48,109 nt of DNA from Prochlorococcus sp. AG-321-E21 (GTDB taxonomy: Bacteria; Cyanobacteriota; Cyanobacteriia; PCC-6307; Cyanobiaceae): positions 1 to 48,109 of the forward strand of contig QBXH01000009.1 of assembly GCA_003283415.1 (NCBI GenBank), in the 5' to 3' direction. Below, piece by piece: positions 17,082-27,193 of this stretch (within the stretch, counting starts at the first letter, position 1; each line of letters begins with the position of its first letter). The translations under genes and the position numbers were made by a program. Under the pieces are notes generated by a model. The model did not search any database. It was given only the letters and a program-made list of their open reading frames with translations, and had not been told where the DNA came from.

Positions 17082-20000
17082 ATGGGATTTGTTCCACTTC
17101 ATAATCATAGTGATTACAGCCTTCTAGATGGAGCAAGTCAAGTTTCTAAAATAGTTGAAAGGGCTTCTGAACTTGGAATGGAATCAATTGCCTTGACAGA
17201 TCATGGAGTAATGTATGGAGTACTTGATTTAGTAAAAAAATGTAAAAATAAAGGTATAAAACCAATCATTGGTAATGAAATGTATATTATCAATGGTTCC
17301 ATTGATGATCCTCAGCCCAAAAAGGAAAAAAGGTATCATTTGGTAGTACTAGCCAAAAATCATGCAGGTTATAAGAATCTAGTTAAATTAACCACAATAA
17401 GTCATCTTAATGGTATGAGGGGTCGAGGTATTTTTTCTAGACCTTGTATTGATAAATCTCTTTTAGAAAAATATAAAGATGGTCTTATTATTTCAACAGC
17501 ATGTTTAGGTGGAGAGATTCCTCAAGCAATCTTAAAAGGAAGAATCGATGTCGCTGAGAATACTGCTATTTGGTATAAGAAATTATTTGGGGATGATTTT
17601 TATCTAGAAATACAAGATCATGGTTCTATTGAAGACAGAATTGTAAATGTTGAATTAATAAGAATTGGCAAAGAGCATCAAATTAAAGTTATTGCTACTA
17701 ATGATGCTCATTACATCTCAAACATGGATGTTGAAGCTCATGATGCCTTACTTTGTGTTCTTACTGGGAAATTAATAAGTGACGAAAAGAGATTGAGATA
17801 TACAGGAACAGAATATATTAAAAGTGAAGATGAAATGCTTAGTCTTTTTAATGATCATATTGATAAAGAATCTATCAAAGAAGCAATTAATAATACGGTT
17901 GAGGTTTCACAAAAGATTGAAGAATTTGAGTTATTCGGTACGTATAGAATGCCTAAATTCCCTTTGAAAGAAGAGAATGATTCTTTATCTTTTTTGACGA
18001 AAATTACTAAGCAGGGTCTTTTAAGTAGACTTAATAAAACTAATCTCGATGAAGTTGATGATACTTATAAGAAAAGATTAACTTCTGAATTGAAAATAAT
18101 TAATGACATGGGATTCCCTGACTATTTTTTAGTTGTTTGGGATTATATAAAATTTGCTAGAGATAATTCTATACCTGTTGGCCCAGGGAGAGGCTCTGCT
18201 GCTGGTTCACTGGTAGCCTATGCTCTTCAAATTACAAATATTGATCCTGTAAAACATGGATTATTATTTGAGAGATTCTTAAATCCAGCAAGAAAATCCA
18301 TGCCTGATATAGATACGGATTTTTGCATTGATAGGAGAAATGAAGTTATTGATTATGTAACAAATAGATATGGTGAAGATAAAGTTGCTCAAATAATTAC
18401 TTTTAATAAAATGACATCGAAGGCTGTATTAAAGGACGTTGCCAGAGTGCTAGATATTCCTTATGGAGATTCGGATAAGTTGGCTAAATTAATACCAGTT
18501 GTAAGAGGAAAACCATATAAGCTTAATGAAATGATTGATAAGAAATCTCCTAGTCCTGAATTTAGGGATAAATATTTAAAAGATAGTAAGGTAAAAAGAT
18601 GGGTTGATTTGGCATTGAGAATTGAAGGAACTAATAAAACTTATGGTGTTCACGCAGCAGGAGTTGTTATAGCATCAGAGCCTTTAGATATGCTTGTACC
18701 ACTTCAGAGGAATAATGAAGGACAAATAATTACTCAATATTCAATGGATGATATTGAATCGTTAGGCTTATTAAAAATGGACTTCTTAGGTCTTAAAAAT
18801 CTTACAATGATAGATAAAACCATATCTTTAATTGAAACTTCCACAGGACAAAAAATTAATATTGATGAATTACCTCCAAATGATAATAAAACTTTTGATC
18901 TTATTGGAAGAGGAGATTTAGAAGGCATTTTTCAACTAGAATCATCCGGAATGAAACAAGTTGTTAAAGACTTTAAGCCAAATTCTCTTGAAGATATTTC
19001 CTCTATTTTGGCTTTATATAGGCCTGGCCCACTTGATGCTGGTCTCATACCAAAGTTTATCAATAGAAAAAATGGAAGTGAAAAAATAGACTTTCCTCAT
19101 CCTTTCATTGAATCCATTCTCACTGAAACCTACGGAATAATGGTTTATCAAGAGCAAATCATGAAAATTGCTCAAGATTTAGCAGGATACTCTCTTGGAG
19201 ATGCTGATTTATTGCGCAGAGCAATGGGAAAGAAAAAAGTATCTGAGATGGTCAAACATCGAAATATTTTCATTGAGGGATCCTGTAAAAAAGGGGTTGA
19301 TAAAGAAATTGCTAATGATCTTTTTGATCAAATGGTTTTATTCGCTGAGTATTGTTTTAATAAAAGTCATTCCACTGCATATGGAGCAGTTACTTACCAA
19401 ACTGCTTTTTTAAAAGCACATTATCCAGTAGCTTATATGGCATCTCTTCTAAGTGTTAATGCTGGTTCTAGCGACAAAATGCAGCGATATATTTCTAATT
19501 GTTATTCAATGGGAATCGAAGTTATATCTCCAAGTATTAACTTATCAGGTATTGATTTTACTATTAAAAAGGATCAAATTTTATTTGGATTATCTGCTAT
19601 CAAAAATTTAGGAGATTCTGCTATAAGAAATATTATAGAGAATCGTAATAAACTCGGAATCTTTAAATCATTTTCTGATTTATGTGATCGTTTACCATCA
19701 AATATTTTAAATAAAAGGAATATCGAATCTTTAATTCATTGTGGTGCTCTTGATGAGTTTTCTGAGAATAATAATAGAGCTCAACTATTCTCTGATCTTG
19801 AATATGTAATGGAATGGGCATCCTCACGCAATCGTGATCGCATCTCAGGACAAGGAAATTTATTCGATTCAATAAGTACTAATGAAAACAAAGAATTTTC
19901 ATTATCTCAAGGATCTAAAGTTGAAGATTACTCCTTAATTGAAAAACTTAAATTAGAAAAGCAACTTTTAGGTTTCTATTTATCAGATCATCCTTTAAAA

Positions 20001-20579
20001 CATCTTGCAAAACCAGCTAAACTTGTTTCTCCTATAAGCATCTCTCAATTAGAAAACTCCCATGACAGAACGAAAGTCTCTTTGGTTGGAATGATTCCTG
20101 AAATAAAGCAAATTACTACAAGAAAAGGTGACAGAATGGCTATTGTTCAACTTGAAGATCTTTCTGGAAGTTGTGAGGCAATAGTATTTCCAAAAACATA
20201 TTGTAGATTATCTGAATTTTTGCTTACTGATACCAGACTATTAGTTTGGGGAACAATTGATAAAAAAAGTGATAAGACACAATTAATTATTGATGATTGT
20301 AGAGAAATTGATAACTTAAAATTACTAGTCATTGACCTTGATAGTTCTCAAGCATCAGATATAAGAATTCAAAACACAATAAGAGATTGTTTAGTTAAAT
20401 TCAAACCAGATAGAGATAAATGTGGAATCAAAATTCCAGTATTAGCGGCTGTTAAAAATAATGAATCAATAACCTATGTTAAATTTGGAGATCAATTTTG
20501 CGTTGGAGATATTCATGGTGTTTCGAAATTACTCTCTGATAAATCATTTCAAGTAAATCTTAAATCTTTGATTGCCTAA
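17082..20579 (+). CDS. dnaE: DNA polymerase III subunit alpha
   Basis: Main replicative polymerase subunit, 1165 residues, as expected for DnaE. The PHP domain opens with FVPLHNHSDYSLLDGAS. The polymerase palm has PDIDTDF with Asp409 and Asp411, and a third catalytic Asp567 in MDFLGLKNL. GRGSAAGSLVAYAL and YGVHAAGVVI are finger and palm motifs. A helix-hairpin-helix region and an OB-fold (VSLVGMIPEIKQITTRKGDR) close the protein. No intein splits the gene, unlike the dnaE of many other cyanobacteria. It ends 1 bp from the convergent PAM68-like gene. Confidence 0.98.
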   Translation: MGFVPLHNHSDYSLLDGASQVSKIVERASELGMESIALTDHGVMYGVLDLVKKCKNKGIKPIIGNEMYIINGSIDDPQPKKEKRYHLVVLAKNHAGYKNLVKLTTISHLNGMRGRGIFSRPCIDKSLLEKYKDGLIISTACLGGEIPQAILKGRIDVAENTAIWYKKLFGDDFYLEIQDHGSIEDRIVNVELIRIGKEHQIKVIATNDAHYISNMDVEAHDALLCVLTGKLISDEKRLRYTGTEYIKSEDEMLSLFNDHIDKESIKEAINNTVEVSQKIEEFELFGTYRMPKFPLKEENDSLSFLTKITKQGLLSRLNKTNLDEVDDTYKKRLTSELKIINDMGFPDYFLVVWDYIKFARDNSIPVGPGRGSAAGSLVAYALQITNIDPVKHGLLFERFLNPARKSMPDIDTDFCIDRRNEVIDYVTNRYGEDKVAQIITFNKMTSKAVLKDVARVLDIPYGDSDKLAKLIPVVRGKPYKLNEMIDKKSPSPEFRDKYLKDSKVKRWVDLALRIEGTNKTYGVHAAGVVIASEPLDMLVPLQRNNEGQIITQYSMDDIESLGLLKMDFLGLKNLTMIDKTISLIETSTGQKINIDELPPNDNKTFDLIGRGDLEGIFQLESSGMKQVVKDFKPNSLEDISSILALYRPGPLDAGLIPKFINRKNGSEKIDFPHPFIESILTETYGIMVYQEQIMKIAQDLAGYSLGDADLLRRAMGKKKVSEMVKHRNIFIEGSCKKGVDKEIANDLFDQMVLFAEYCFNKSHSTAYGAVTYQTAFLKAHYPVAYMASLLSVNAGSSDKMQRYISNCYSMGIEVISPSINLSGIDFTIKKDQILFGLSAIKNLGDSAIRNIIENRNKLGIFKSFSDLCDRLPSNILNKRNIESLIHCGALDEFSENNNRAQLFSDLEYVMEWASSRNRDRISGQGNLFDSISTNENKEFSLSQGSKVEDYSLIEKLKLEKQLLGFYLSDHPLKHLAKPAKLVSPISISQLENSHDRTKVSLVGMIPEIKQITTRKGDRMAIVQLEDLSGSCEAIVFPKTYCRLSEFLLTDTRLLVWGTIDKKSDKTQLIIDDCREIDNLKLLVIDLDSSQASDIRIQNTIRDCLVKFKPDRDKCGIKIPVLAAVKNNESITYVKFGDQFCVGDIHGVSKLLSDKSFQVNLKSLIA

Positions 20580-20580
20580 G

Positions 20581-21027
20581 TTACTTTTTCTCCTCAAAAT
20601 TTTGAGTTGCCGGTCTAAAAGCAGCTTTGGCTCTCTCAATATTCAAGGGAATATTTTCTATACCAAAAAAACTACCTGGTTCTTTATCCCAACTAGCAGA
20701 TAAAATCCCAAAACTTAGCCCCCCTAGTCCTAATAAGAAGAATAATGCTGATATTGCAATTGTTGATGAGGGAGGTATCTCAGCAATATTTCTTGTGACG
20801 ATTATATAACTAACAACAAATACTGACATTCCCATAATTGTCGGTATCCCTGCAGTAAAAAAGATTCTCCTGGCCATTCTGTCAGCAACATATTTTGGTA
20901 TACCGCTAGATTGTTTGTTTTTTGAGGTTAATGTGGGAACTTTTTTTTCTATATTTCTAAAAGCATCGCCTTCAGATATTTTTTTCTTTTTTGTAATATT
21001 TTTCTTTTTACTCTGTTTTTTCTTCAT
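20581..21027 (-). CDS. PAM68-like photosystem II assembly protein
   Basis: 148 residues. A very basic N-terminus (MKKKQSKKKNITKKKK) precedes IPKYVADRMARRIFFTAGIP and two membrane helices (near residues 57-77 and 85-110). It ends in SASWDKEPGSFFGIENIPLN, a segment typical of the PAM68 family. The plant homologue and cyanobacterial relatives help early photosystem II assembly and antenna protein insertion in the thylakoid. The gene follows rpsO by 9 bp on the same strand and is probably in its transcript. Confidence 0.83.
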   Translation of the reverse strand: MKKKQSKKKNITKKKKISEGDAFRNIEKKVPTLTSKNKQSSGIPKYVADRMARRIFFTAGIPTIMGMSVFVVSYIIVTRNIAEIPPSSTIAISALFFLLGLGGLSFGILSASWDKEPGSFFGIENIPLNIERAKAAFRPATQNFEEKK

Positions 21028-21036
21028 TAATAAAAA

Positions 21037-21306
21037 TCATCCCCTGATGCCAATCTTGTTAATTAGATCATTATACTTTTGAGGATCTTTACCTTTTATG
21101 TAAGATAGTAATCTTTTTCTTTTCCCTATCATTTTTAATAAGCCTTGTCTTGATGCATAATCATGAATATTTCCTTGAAGATGGTCACTTAATTTTGAAA
21201 TTCTTTCAGAGAGCATGGCAACTTGCACCTCAACAGATCCTGTATCTGTCGCATGTACTTGATGCGATTCAATTAGTTTTTGTTTCTCAGCTGTATCGAG
21301 TGTCAT
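21037..21306 (-). CDS. rpsO: 30S ribosomal protein S15
   Basis: An 89-residue primary 16S rRNA binding protein, the exact usual length. [19 protein letters not shown], LTxHL-like [28 protein letters not shown] and the C-terminal [13 protein letters not shown] match S15 throughout. It lies between ruvA and the PAM68-like gene on the minus strand. No S15-binding pseudoknot is obvious in its 51-bp upstream gap. Confidence 0.98.
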   Translation of the reverse strand: MTLDTAEKQKLIESHQVHATDTGSVEVQVAMLSERISKLSDHLQGNIHDYASRQGLLKMIGKRKRLLSYIKGKDPQKYNDLINKIGIRG

Positions 21307-21357
21307 GAAATTTATTTACCTTCAATCATTTTACTACGTTATTGGTCTATATTACTA

Positions 21358-22026
21358 CTATTTCTGGTCTAAATAATTCATTGATTCTTTTAATAAGTTT
21401 TCAAAAGAAATAGATTCTTTTTCTAAAGTCGTAATTCTATTATTTTTAATATCATGAATAAGTTTTGGGAATAAGTTTTTTATTTCTTTCTTAGGGTAAT
21501 TAAGAGATTGTAGTGTTAAGTCAATATCCTTAAAAATTGAATTTAATTTTTTATTATCTTCAAGGAATTTATTATTATTTAAATTCTCTTTTTCAATTTC
21601 TTTATTAATTACCTTGCTTTTTAATTCAAGGATTATTCTTTCAGTCATTTTTTGCCCAATACCTTGAACAGAACTAATGGATTTTTTATCATTATTAGAT
21701 ATTGCAGTAATTAATTGATTTAATGAGAATTTATTTAATAATGACATCCCGATTTGGGAGCCAATACCTTTAATATTTAAAATTTGAATAAAAAAATCTC
21801 TTTGCTCCTTGGAGTCAAAACCAAAGAGCATATCTGAATCTTCTTTCTTTATGTGTTTTAACCAGAGGATTATTTCCTTTGCAGGAATCTTATTTTTATC
21901 GATATCAAAAATTACTGATTCTATGGTCTGAATCTCATAACCTAATCCCTGACAGTTTACTAAAATATAAAATTTATTATTAGCTTGCCATGAACTTACT
22001 AATTCTCCCTTTATCCAACTAATCAA
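21358..22026 (-). CDS. ruvA: Holliday junction DNA helicase subunit RuvA
   Basis: Tetramer that binds four-way junctions and loads RuvB for branch migration. 222 residues: an OB-fold N-terminus (MISWIKGELVSSW), two HhH motifs (LNIKGIGSQIGMSLL and SSVQGIGQKMTERIILEL), a Lys/Asn-rich linker near 135-160 and a C-terminal RuvB-binding domain. The start is a TTG that directly follows the TAA of the upstream glycine-zipper gene, implying coupled translation. The DNA-repair neighbours umuDC lie 4 kb away but in a separate unit. Confidence 0.95.
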   Translation of the reverse strand: MISWIKGELVSSWQANNKFYILVNCQGLGYEIQTIESVIFDIDKNKIPAKEIILWLKHIKKEDSDMLFGFDSKEQRDFFIQILNIKGIGSQIGMSLLNKFSLNQLITAISNNDKKSISSVQGIGQKMTERIILELKSKVINKEIEKENLNNNKFLEDNKKLNSIFKDIDLTLQSLNYPKKEIKNLFPKLIHDIKNNRITTLEKESISFENLLKESMNYLDQK

Positions 22027-22377
22027 TTAACCACCGTCCACCTGACATCCAAGAAGAGCACCTGCTGTGCCTCCTGCTGGGACAGCCCAAAATCTATCTT
22101 TTCCTCTAGATGAAGAAAGAGCTATTCCAGCTCCAAGGAGTCCGCCAATTACTGATCCCTCACTACAGTCATTATCATCAATATTTTTTGCCTTTTCTCC
22201 TCCACATGGAATTTCCACGTCGATTTCGTAATTCCTTACATAACCAGGACTTGATTTTGTACCGGGAATATATTCTTCCCTATATTCAGTCCTGGTACAT
22301 GTTACAGATTTAGGCGTTGTTGCTTTTACTTGGAGAAATGGATAAATACTAAAAATTGCTAATAAGAAAAATTTCAT
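22027..22377 (-). CDS. Exported glycine-zipper protein, unknown
   Basis: About 116 residues from the ATG at 22377 (an ATG three codons earlier gives MYVMKFF). A signal peptide (MKFFLLAIFSIYPFLQVKA) is followed by a Cys-containing segment (VTCTRTEYREEYIPGTKSSP). The C-terminal glycine zipper, GSVIGGLLGAGIALSSSRGK then AVPAGGTAGALLGCQVDGG, resembles the 2TM/17-kDa surface antigen type that inserts into or packs against the outer membrane. Three cysteines after the signal could pair. Its stop codon directly precedes the ruvA start. Confidence 0.72.
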   Translation of the reverse strand: MKFFLLAIFSIYPFLQVKATTPKSVTCTRTEYREEYIPGTKSSPGYVRNYEIDVEIPCGGEKAKNIDDNDCSEGSVIGGLLGAGIALSSSRGKDRFWAVPAGGTAGALLGCQVDGG

Positions 22378-22400
22378 TACATACATACTTTTTTTTTATT

Positions 22401-23288
22401 TTAAATCTTTTTTAGTTTTTTGCTAGTAGAAATAATAGTTCCTAACAAAACAAATACTGCACCAACAATAAAGTTAATATTTATTAGTTCATTGAAGAAC
22501 AGAATTCCCCATAAAGAGCCAAAAAGTACTTGTAAATAATTTATTCTAGCCGCTTCTGAGGTTTGTAATTTCTTTAATCCAATAGTTAAAAATGTTTGTC
22601 CAGCTTGGGTAAACATCCCTATACCGATTATCCAAATTAAATCATTCATATTGGGTGTTACCCAATTGAAAAATACAACTGGTGATAATGTTATTAAGGA
22701 TATTAAAGGAAAGTATTTAATTATTATGAAAATATCTTCTGTTAATGATAGTTTTTTTACAGTTATGTAAGCTAAGGCTGTTGTTATAGCACCAATAAAT
22801 GCTATTAATACAGTAAATATATCTAGCTCAATGTTTAAACTTGATAATTGATAGGGATTTAAGATTATTAATATTCCTAGCCACCCTGTTATAGATGCAA
22901 TAATCAGATTTTTAGTAATTTTTTCATTAATTAGAATTCCTGCAAAAATAGATATGAATATAGGGTAAGTATATTGAATAACGGTAGAAATATTTAAAGG
23001 CATATTTTTAATAGCATAAAATATACAAACTAAAGCTATTGTCCCTAAAATGCCCCTTAAAATTAGTAATGGTTTCTTCTTTCCCCAGGGATTTAATTTC
23101 TTTTTATTTATTATCAGAGAGGTAATGAACAAGCTTAATAATGATCTAAAAAATACTAATTCATATATAGGTATTCTATTATCAATTTTTTTTACGCAAA
23201 CAGTCATAAGGCTGAAAAAAAACGATGCCAATATTAAATTTACTTTTTTAAATGAATTATTCTTGTGATTAAAAAATTCTATAAGCAT
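22401..23288 (-). CDS. EamA/DMT-family transporter
   Basis: 295 residues with about ten transmembrane helices formed by two repeated EamA units (SLMTVCVKKIDNRIPIYELV opens the first, FIGAITTALAYITVKKL the second). FFRSLLSLFITSL and PLNISTVIQYTYPIF fit the RhaT/YdcZ-like drug/metabolite exporters. Substrate cannot be deduced; known relatives move amino acids, nucleosides or other small metabolites. It is first in a minus-strand run ending at the PAM68-like gene, divergent from dnaG with a 98-bp gap. Confidence 0.9.
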   Translation of the reverse strand: MLIEFFNHKNNSFKKVNLILASFFFSLMTVCVKKIDNRIPIYELVFFRSLLSLFITSLIINKKKLNPWGKKKPLLILRGILGTIALVCIFYAIKNMPLNISTVIQYTYPIFISIFAGILINEKITKNLIIASITGWLGILIILNPYQLSSLNIELDIFTVLIAFIGAITTALAYITVKKLSLTEDIFIIIKYFPLISLITLSPVVFFNWVTPNMNDLIWIIGIGMFTQAGQTFLTIGLKKLQTSEAARINYLQVLFGSLWGILFFNELININFIVGAVFVLLGTIISTSKKLKKI

Positions 23289-23386
23289 TACTAAAAATAG
23301 TTTTATTGTGAAATTAAGTAGATTCTTTTAAAAATTTGACCTATAACAAAAAGATTAATAAGAATTCTTTTTAGAAAAATAGATAA

Positions 23387-25423
23387 ATGGGTCCTGCCAT
23401 ACATCCAAGAACTATTCAGGAGGTTAAAGATAAGGCAGATATTGTAGATGTTATTTCTGAACATATCGTATTAAAGAAAAAGGGAAAAGAATTTGTTGGT
23501 ATATGCCCTTTTCATGATGATAGTAAGCCATCTATGACAGTTTCCCCTGCGAAACAATTTTATTATTGTTTCTCTTGTGGAGCTGGAGGTAATTCTATTA
23601 AATTTTTGATGGAGTTTACACGTAATAACTTCACTGATGTTGTTCTTTCACTTGCAAAAAAGAATGATATTAATGTAATAAATGTTGATGGGCCTCAGCA
23701 AGAAATATATAAAAAACAATTATCTAGGAGAGAGGAACTATATAAGATTCTTCGCGTAACAAAGGATTGGTTTAAGTCTCAATTGAATAATTCCTTGGGT
23801 AAGGAAGCATATCATTATTTAACTTCACAACGAAATTTGAATATTAAAAATATTAATGATTTTGAATTAGGCTATGCTCCAAATTCATGGAATGATTTAT
23901 TCAATTATCTTTCAAAAGTTGAGAAGTTTCCTTTAAAGTTAATTTTAAGTGCAGGTCTTGTTGTTTTAAAGGATAATACTAATAAGGTTTACGATCGCTT
24001 TAGAAATAGATTGATAGTTCCTATTTTTGATATGCAAGGGCGTGTAGTTGCTTTTGGAGGCAGATCTCTTGATGGTCAGGAACCTAAATATTTAAATTCT
24101 CCCGAAACTGAAGTTTTTGAGAAAGGTAAAATGTTGTTTGCTTTTGATAAAGCATCCAGCAATATTAGAAAACGAGACAAGGCATTGGTAGTGGAAGGTT
24201 ATTTCGATGTTATTTCACTTCATTCAAAAGGAATTACTAATTCTGTCGCTTCTCTTGGTACGGCATTAAACAAATATCAGATTTCACAACTTTGTAGATG
24301 TACTGATAGTAAAAATATAATAATTAACTTTGATTCTGATAATGCAGGAAGATTAGCTACAAAAAGGGTTATAAACGAAGTTGAAAGTTTATCTCTTCAC
24401 GATCAAATAAACTTGAAAATCCTGCAAATAAAATCATTTAAAGATCCTGACGAGTATCTTAAAGAAAATACACCAGAAGATTATTTTAATTTAATAGATA
24501 ATGCTTCTTTCTGGATTGATTGGGAAATTGATCAGATTTTTGATAATAAAGACTTATCTAAATCTGATATTTTTCAGAACGTTATTTCATTGTTAGTTAA
24601 GTTATTAAGCAAATTTCCTCAATCTGCTACAAGAACTAATTATTTGCAAAAAGTCTCTGAAAGATTAAGCATGGGTCAAGCGAGATTAGCTATTAAATTT
24701 GAAGAAGACTTAAGAAAACAAGTTAAAGGATTTCGTTGGCACGGTAGATCAAAAAAATTTGAACAACCAAGTGAAGTTAGTCAGCGTGAAAAAAATGAAT
24801 CAGAGATTATTTATTACTATTTGCATTGTCCTGAACATAGACTTTTTATTCGTGAAGAATTACTTAAAAGAGAAATTAACATCTTCAATACTGAATACAT
24901 CCGTATTATTTGGGAATCTATTTCAACAATAGAAGTAAATAATTTAAGTGCAAATTATTTAGATGATTTGAAAGATCCTAATAATAAACAATTAAATAAT
25001 AAATTTATTTCAATTAACTTGATTTCACTATTGCCTGATCATTTAGCTCTTAATGATTTAGAAGTCTCAAATAAAATCAATACTTTTATTAATCCAGATG
25101 AATTATTTTTAACTACTTTAAAAAATTCTAAACATAATCTTCTGGGTACTTTGTCTCTTCTTGAAAGATTTAAATCATTAAAAAGATGTAGACATCTTAT
25201 TGAATCCTGGGGTTCGCAAAGACTAAAAACTTTGGAAAACTGTATTTCTATTTTAATCGATAATTCTTCCTTAGAACCTTCAGATTCTAATAAAGAGATT
25301 GACGATGTATTCAAAGATTTAAACTCTGATGCTATAAAATTTCAAGAATTATATTACCTAGAAAGAGAACATATCAATTTTCTTGATAAACAACGCTGTG
25401 GAAATTTTTCTTCTAGCCAATAA
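23387..25423 (+). CDS. dnaG: DNA primase
   Basis: Makes RNA primers for replication. 678 residues: a CHC2 zinc finger with Cys40, His43, Cys61 and Cys64 (CPFHDD and FSCGAGG), the RNA-polymerase core (YDRFRNRLIVPIFD, AFGGRSLDGQEPKYLNSPET), a TOPRIM domain (LVVEGYFDVISLHSKG and NFDSDNAGR) and a long C-terminal helicase-binding region (from about residue 430) that is poorly conserved. The ATG at 23387 puts the zinc finger at the usual distance. The end is 13 bp from the convergent zincin gene. Confidence 0.98.
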   Translation: MGPAIHPRTIQEVKDKADIVDVISEHIVLKKKGKEFVGICPFHDDSKPSMTVSPAKQFYYCFSCGAGGNSIKFLMEFTRNNFTDVVLSLAKKNDINVINVDGPQQEIYKKQLSRREELYKILRVTKDWFKSQLNNSLGKEAYHYLTSQRNLNIKNINDFELGYAPNSWNDLFNYLSKVEKFPLKLILSAGLVVLKDNTNKVYDRFRNRLIVPIFDMQGRVVAFGGRSLDGQEPKYLNSPETEVFEKGKMLFAFDKASSNIRKRDKALVVEGYFDVISLHSKGITNSVASLGTALNKYQISQLCRCTDSKNIIINFDSDNAGRLATKRVINEVESLSLHDQINLKILQIKSFKDPDEYLKENTPEDYFNLIDNASFWIDWEIDQIFDNKDLSKSDIFQNVISLLVKLLSKFPQSATRTNYLQKVSERLSMGQARLAIKFEEDLRKQVKGFRWHGRSKKFEQPSEVSQREKNESEIIYYYLHCPEHRLFIREELLKREINIFNTEYIRIIWESISTIEVNNLSANYLDDLKDPNNKQLNNKFISINLISLLPDHLALNDLEVSNKINTFINPDELFLTTLKNSKHNLLGTLSLLERFKSLKRCRHLIESWGSQRLKTLENCISILIDNSSLEPSDSNKEIDDVFKDLNSDAIKFQELYYLEREHINFLDKQRCGNFSSSQ

Positions 25424-25436
25424 ATTTTTTAAGAAT

Positions 25437-25892
25437 TTATAAACAATAACTTTTCATTATCTCTTTTACTTTTTTTGGCTTGTCCTCCAGAACATAAGCC
25501 TCTAACTCTTTAGAATAATTTCCAGATAATCGTACTGAGGAATTTAGAGCTTTTAATTTTCCTGAATGAATTTTATCTTCTATATTTTTTATTATCCCTG
25601 TGGGTTTATTGTTATTGCATGACTGGACTAGATGTGTCGTCTCATGCCTTAAAGCTCTTCTTATATAAAGATTTGTTTTGTGATTATCATAACGTTCGCC
25701 TTCTTTATATCCTCCTAATTTTTTAGCATTTTCAGTGCAAATAACTATTACTTTTTCTCTTCTTTTGTAAAAACCAACAAACTTTTTACCCATAGCACAA
25801 AGAGCTGTATTTTCTTCTATTGAATTATTTGATTTATTGATCAGCTCTATTATCTCTTTATCAATTTTGCTTAAAAATAATACAAATTCCAT
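25437..25892 (-). CDS. Putative small zinc metallopeptidase (HExxH) in the umuDC operon
   Basis: 151 residues from the ATG at 25892 (a TTG two codons earlier is possible). The helix ALRHETTHLVQSC holds a perfect HExxH (His83, Glu84, His87), and KELEAY (Glu129, Glu131) downstream is a likely third zinc-ligand region, as in small gluzincin-like proteins. No signal peptide or membrane span is seen, so it is probably cytoplasmic. It starts 8 nt after the umuC stop and on the same strand, hence the transcript umuD-umuC-zincin. I recognise no named family, and similar small proteins may exist in cyanophages (memory only). The substrate is unknown. Confidence 0.8.
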   Translation of the reverse strand: MEFVLFLSKIDKEIIELINKSNNSIEENTALCAMGKKFVGFYKRREKVIVICTENAKKLGGYKEGERYDNHKTNLYIRRALRHETTHLVQSCNNNKPTGIIKNIEDKIHSGKLKALNSSVRLSGNYSKELEAYVLEDKPKKVKEIMKSYCL

Positions 25893-25900
25893 ATTCAATT

Positions 25901-27193
25901 TTATATCATTATATTTGGAATTTTTCTAATATCTGTTGTAGATCCGGAACTTAATGAATTTCTATTCATTGCCCATTTTTGTGGTTTTTTTGCAATTGCC
26001 CATGTAATTACTTCATTATTAAATTTTTTATTCAAGGAGTCAATTGTTTTCATAAGACGGATTGATTTTTTTGACTCTTCTTGAGATTCATAATTGATAA
26101 TTGATTGCTGTAAATATTTGCAATTAGTTAAATCCTGCATTAAAACCCCAGCTTTTGATAATTTATATTCCGGAGTATAAATTTCTTTAGATAATGCAAG
26201 TACTATTTTTAAAATAGTACTTGTATTATCTGTTGCATTTATAAGTTTTTTATAAGCACTTTTTTGATAAGGATGATTTGAATAATGACTAGTTCTGACA
26301 AATATAGTAATAGCAGATGATTTTAAGCTTTGACTTCTCATTTTCTCGGACGCTTTTATTGCATAAATTGCTAATGCTTGAGTTAAATCTTCTAATTTTG
26401 TGATTGGTTTTCCAAAGCTTCTACTTACTTGAATCTCTTTTTTTGGCTTCTTAATTATTTCTATCGGAAGACATTTATTACCTTTTAATTCCATTTGTAA
26501 TCTTTTCCCTATGATCCCTAATTTCTTAATGATTTCATATTCATCCATATCTCTGAATTCTTTTGCATTTTTAATCCCTTTGCTTTGTAACCAATTAGAT
26601 GTTTGTTTACCAATACCCCATATTTTTTCTACACTAATTTTTCTTAAATAATCATTATCATTATAAATCCTAGCTAAATCAAATATTCCTGAGGAAGAAT
26701 CTATATTCTTAGCTAGATTATTAGCAATTTTTGCCCTTACTTTGTTTTCTGCTATTCCTATTGTTAAAGTTAGCCCTAGATTTTGATATATTAAGCATCT
26801 TACTTTTCTTGCCCAAGGATTTAAATTCTTATCTTTAGGTCTAAGAATTGAAATAAAGGCTTCATCAATAGAATAAATCTCTATCTCTTCAGAATAGTCC
26901 TTTAATAAATTCATTAATCTCTTGCTTATATCACCATAGAGCGAGTAATTGGAGCTTAGGACTGCAACTCCTAAGTTATTTAAACTTTCTTTGACTTTAA
27001 AATAAGGAATTCCCATTTTTATTTTCAAAGCACGAGCTTCAGGGCTTCTTGCGATAATACATCCGTCGTTATTAGATAAGATTACTACTGGTTTATTCCT
27101 TAAATTTGGGTTAATACTTTGTTCGCACGATGCGTAGAAATTATTGGCATCTATAAGAGCTATTGCTTTAGTACTTGAGCTTTTATTTTTCAT
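25901..27193 (-). CDS. umuC: Y-family DNA polymerase V catalytic subunit UmuC
   Basis: Error-prone translesion polymerase. 430 residues: ALIDANNFYASCEQ with Asp15, the conserved block NNDGCIIARSPEARALKIKMG, SNYSLYGDISKRLM, and the catalytic YSIDEAF with Asp110 and Glu111. An HhH region (EKIWGIGKQTSNWLQSKGI) and the little-finger domain follow, and the C-terminus (WAIAKKPQKWAMNRNSLSS) matches the UmuC-specific tail. It overlaps the umuD stop by 4 bp (ATGA) in the canonical umuDC order. Regulation by LexA is likely from the palindrome upstream of umuD. Confidence 0.96.
   Translation of the reverse strand: MKNKSSSTKAIALIDANNFYASCEQSINPNLRNKPVVILSNNDGCIIARSPEARALKIKMGIPYFKVKESLNNLGVAVLSSNYSLYGDISKRLMNLLKDYSEEIEIYSIDEAFISILRPKDKNLNPWARKVRCLIYQNLGLTLTIGIAENKVRAKIANNLAKNIDSSSGIFDLARIYNDNDYLRKISVEKIWGIGKQTSNWLQSKGIKNAKEFRDMDEYEIIKKLGIIGKRLQMELKGNKCLPIEIIKKPKKEIQVSRSFGKPITKLEDLTQALAIYAIKASEKMRSQSLKSSAITIFVRTSHYSNHPYQKSAYKKLINATDNTSTILKIVLALSKEIYTPEYKLSKAGVLMQDLTNCKYLQQSIINYESQEESKKSIRLMKTIDSLNKKFNNEVITWAIAKKPQKWAMNRNSLSSGSTTDIRKIPNIMI

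Noticed and set aside
25424..25445. A/T-only stem between dnaG and the zincin gene
   Set aside because: The stem (about 7 bp of A/T) is too weak to call a bidirectional terminator.
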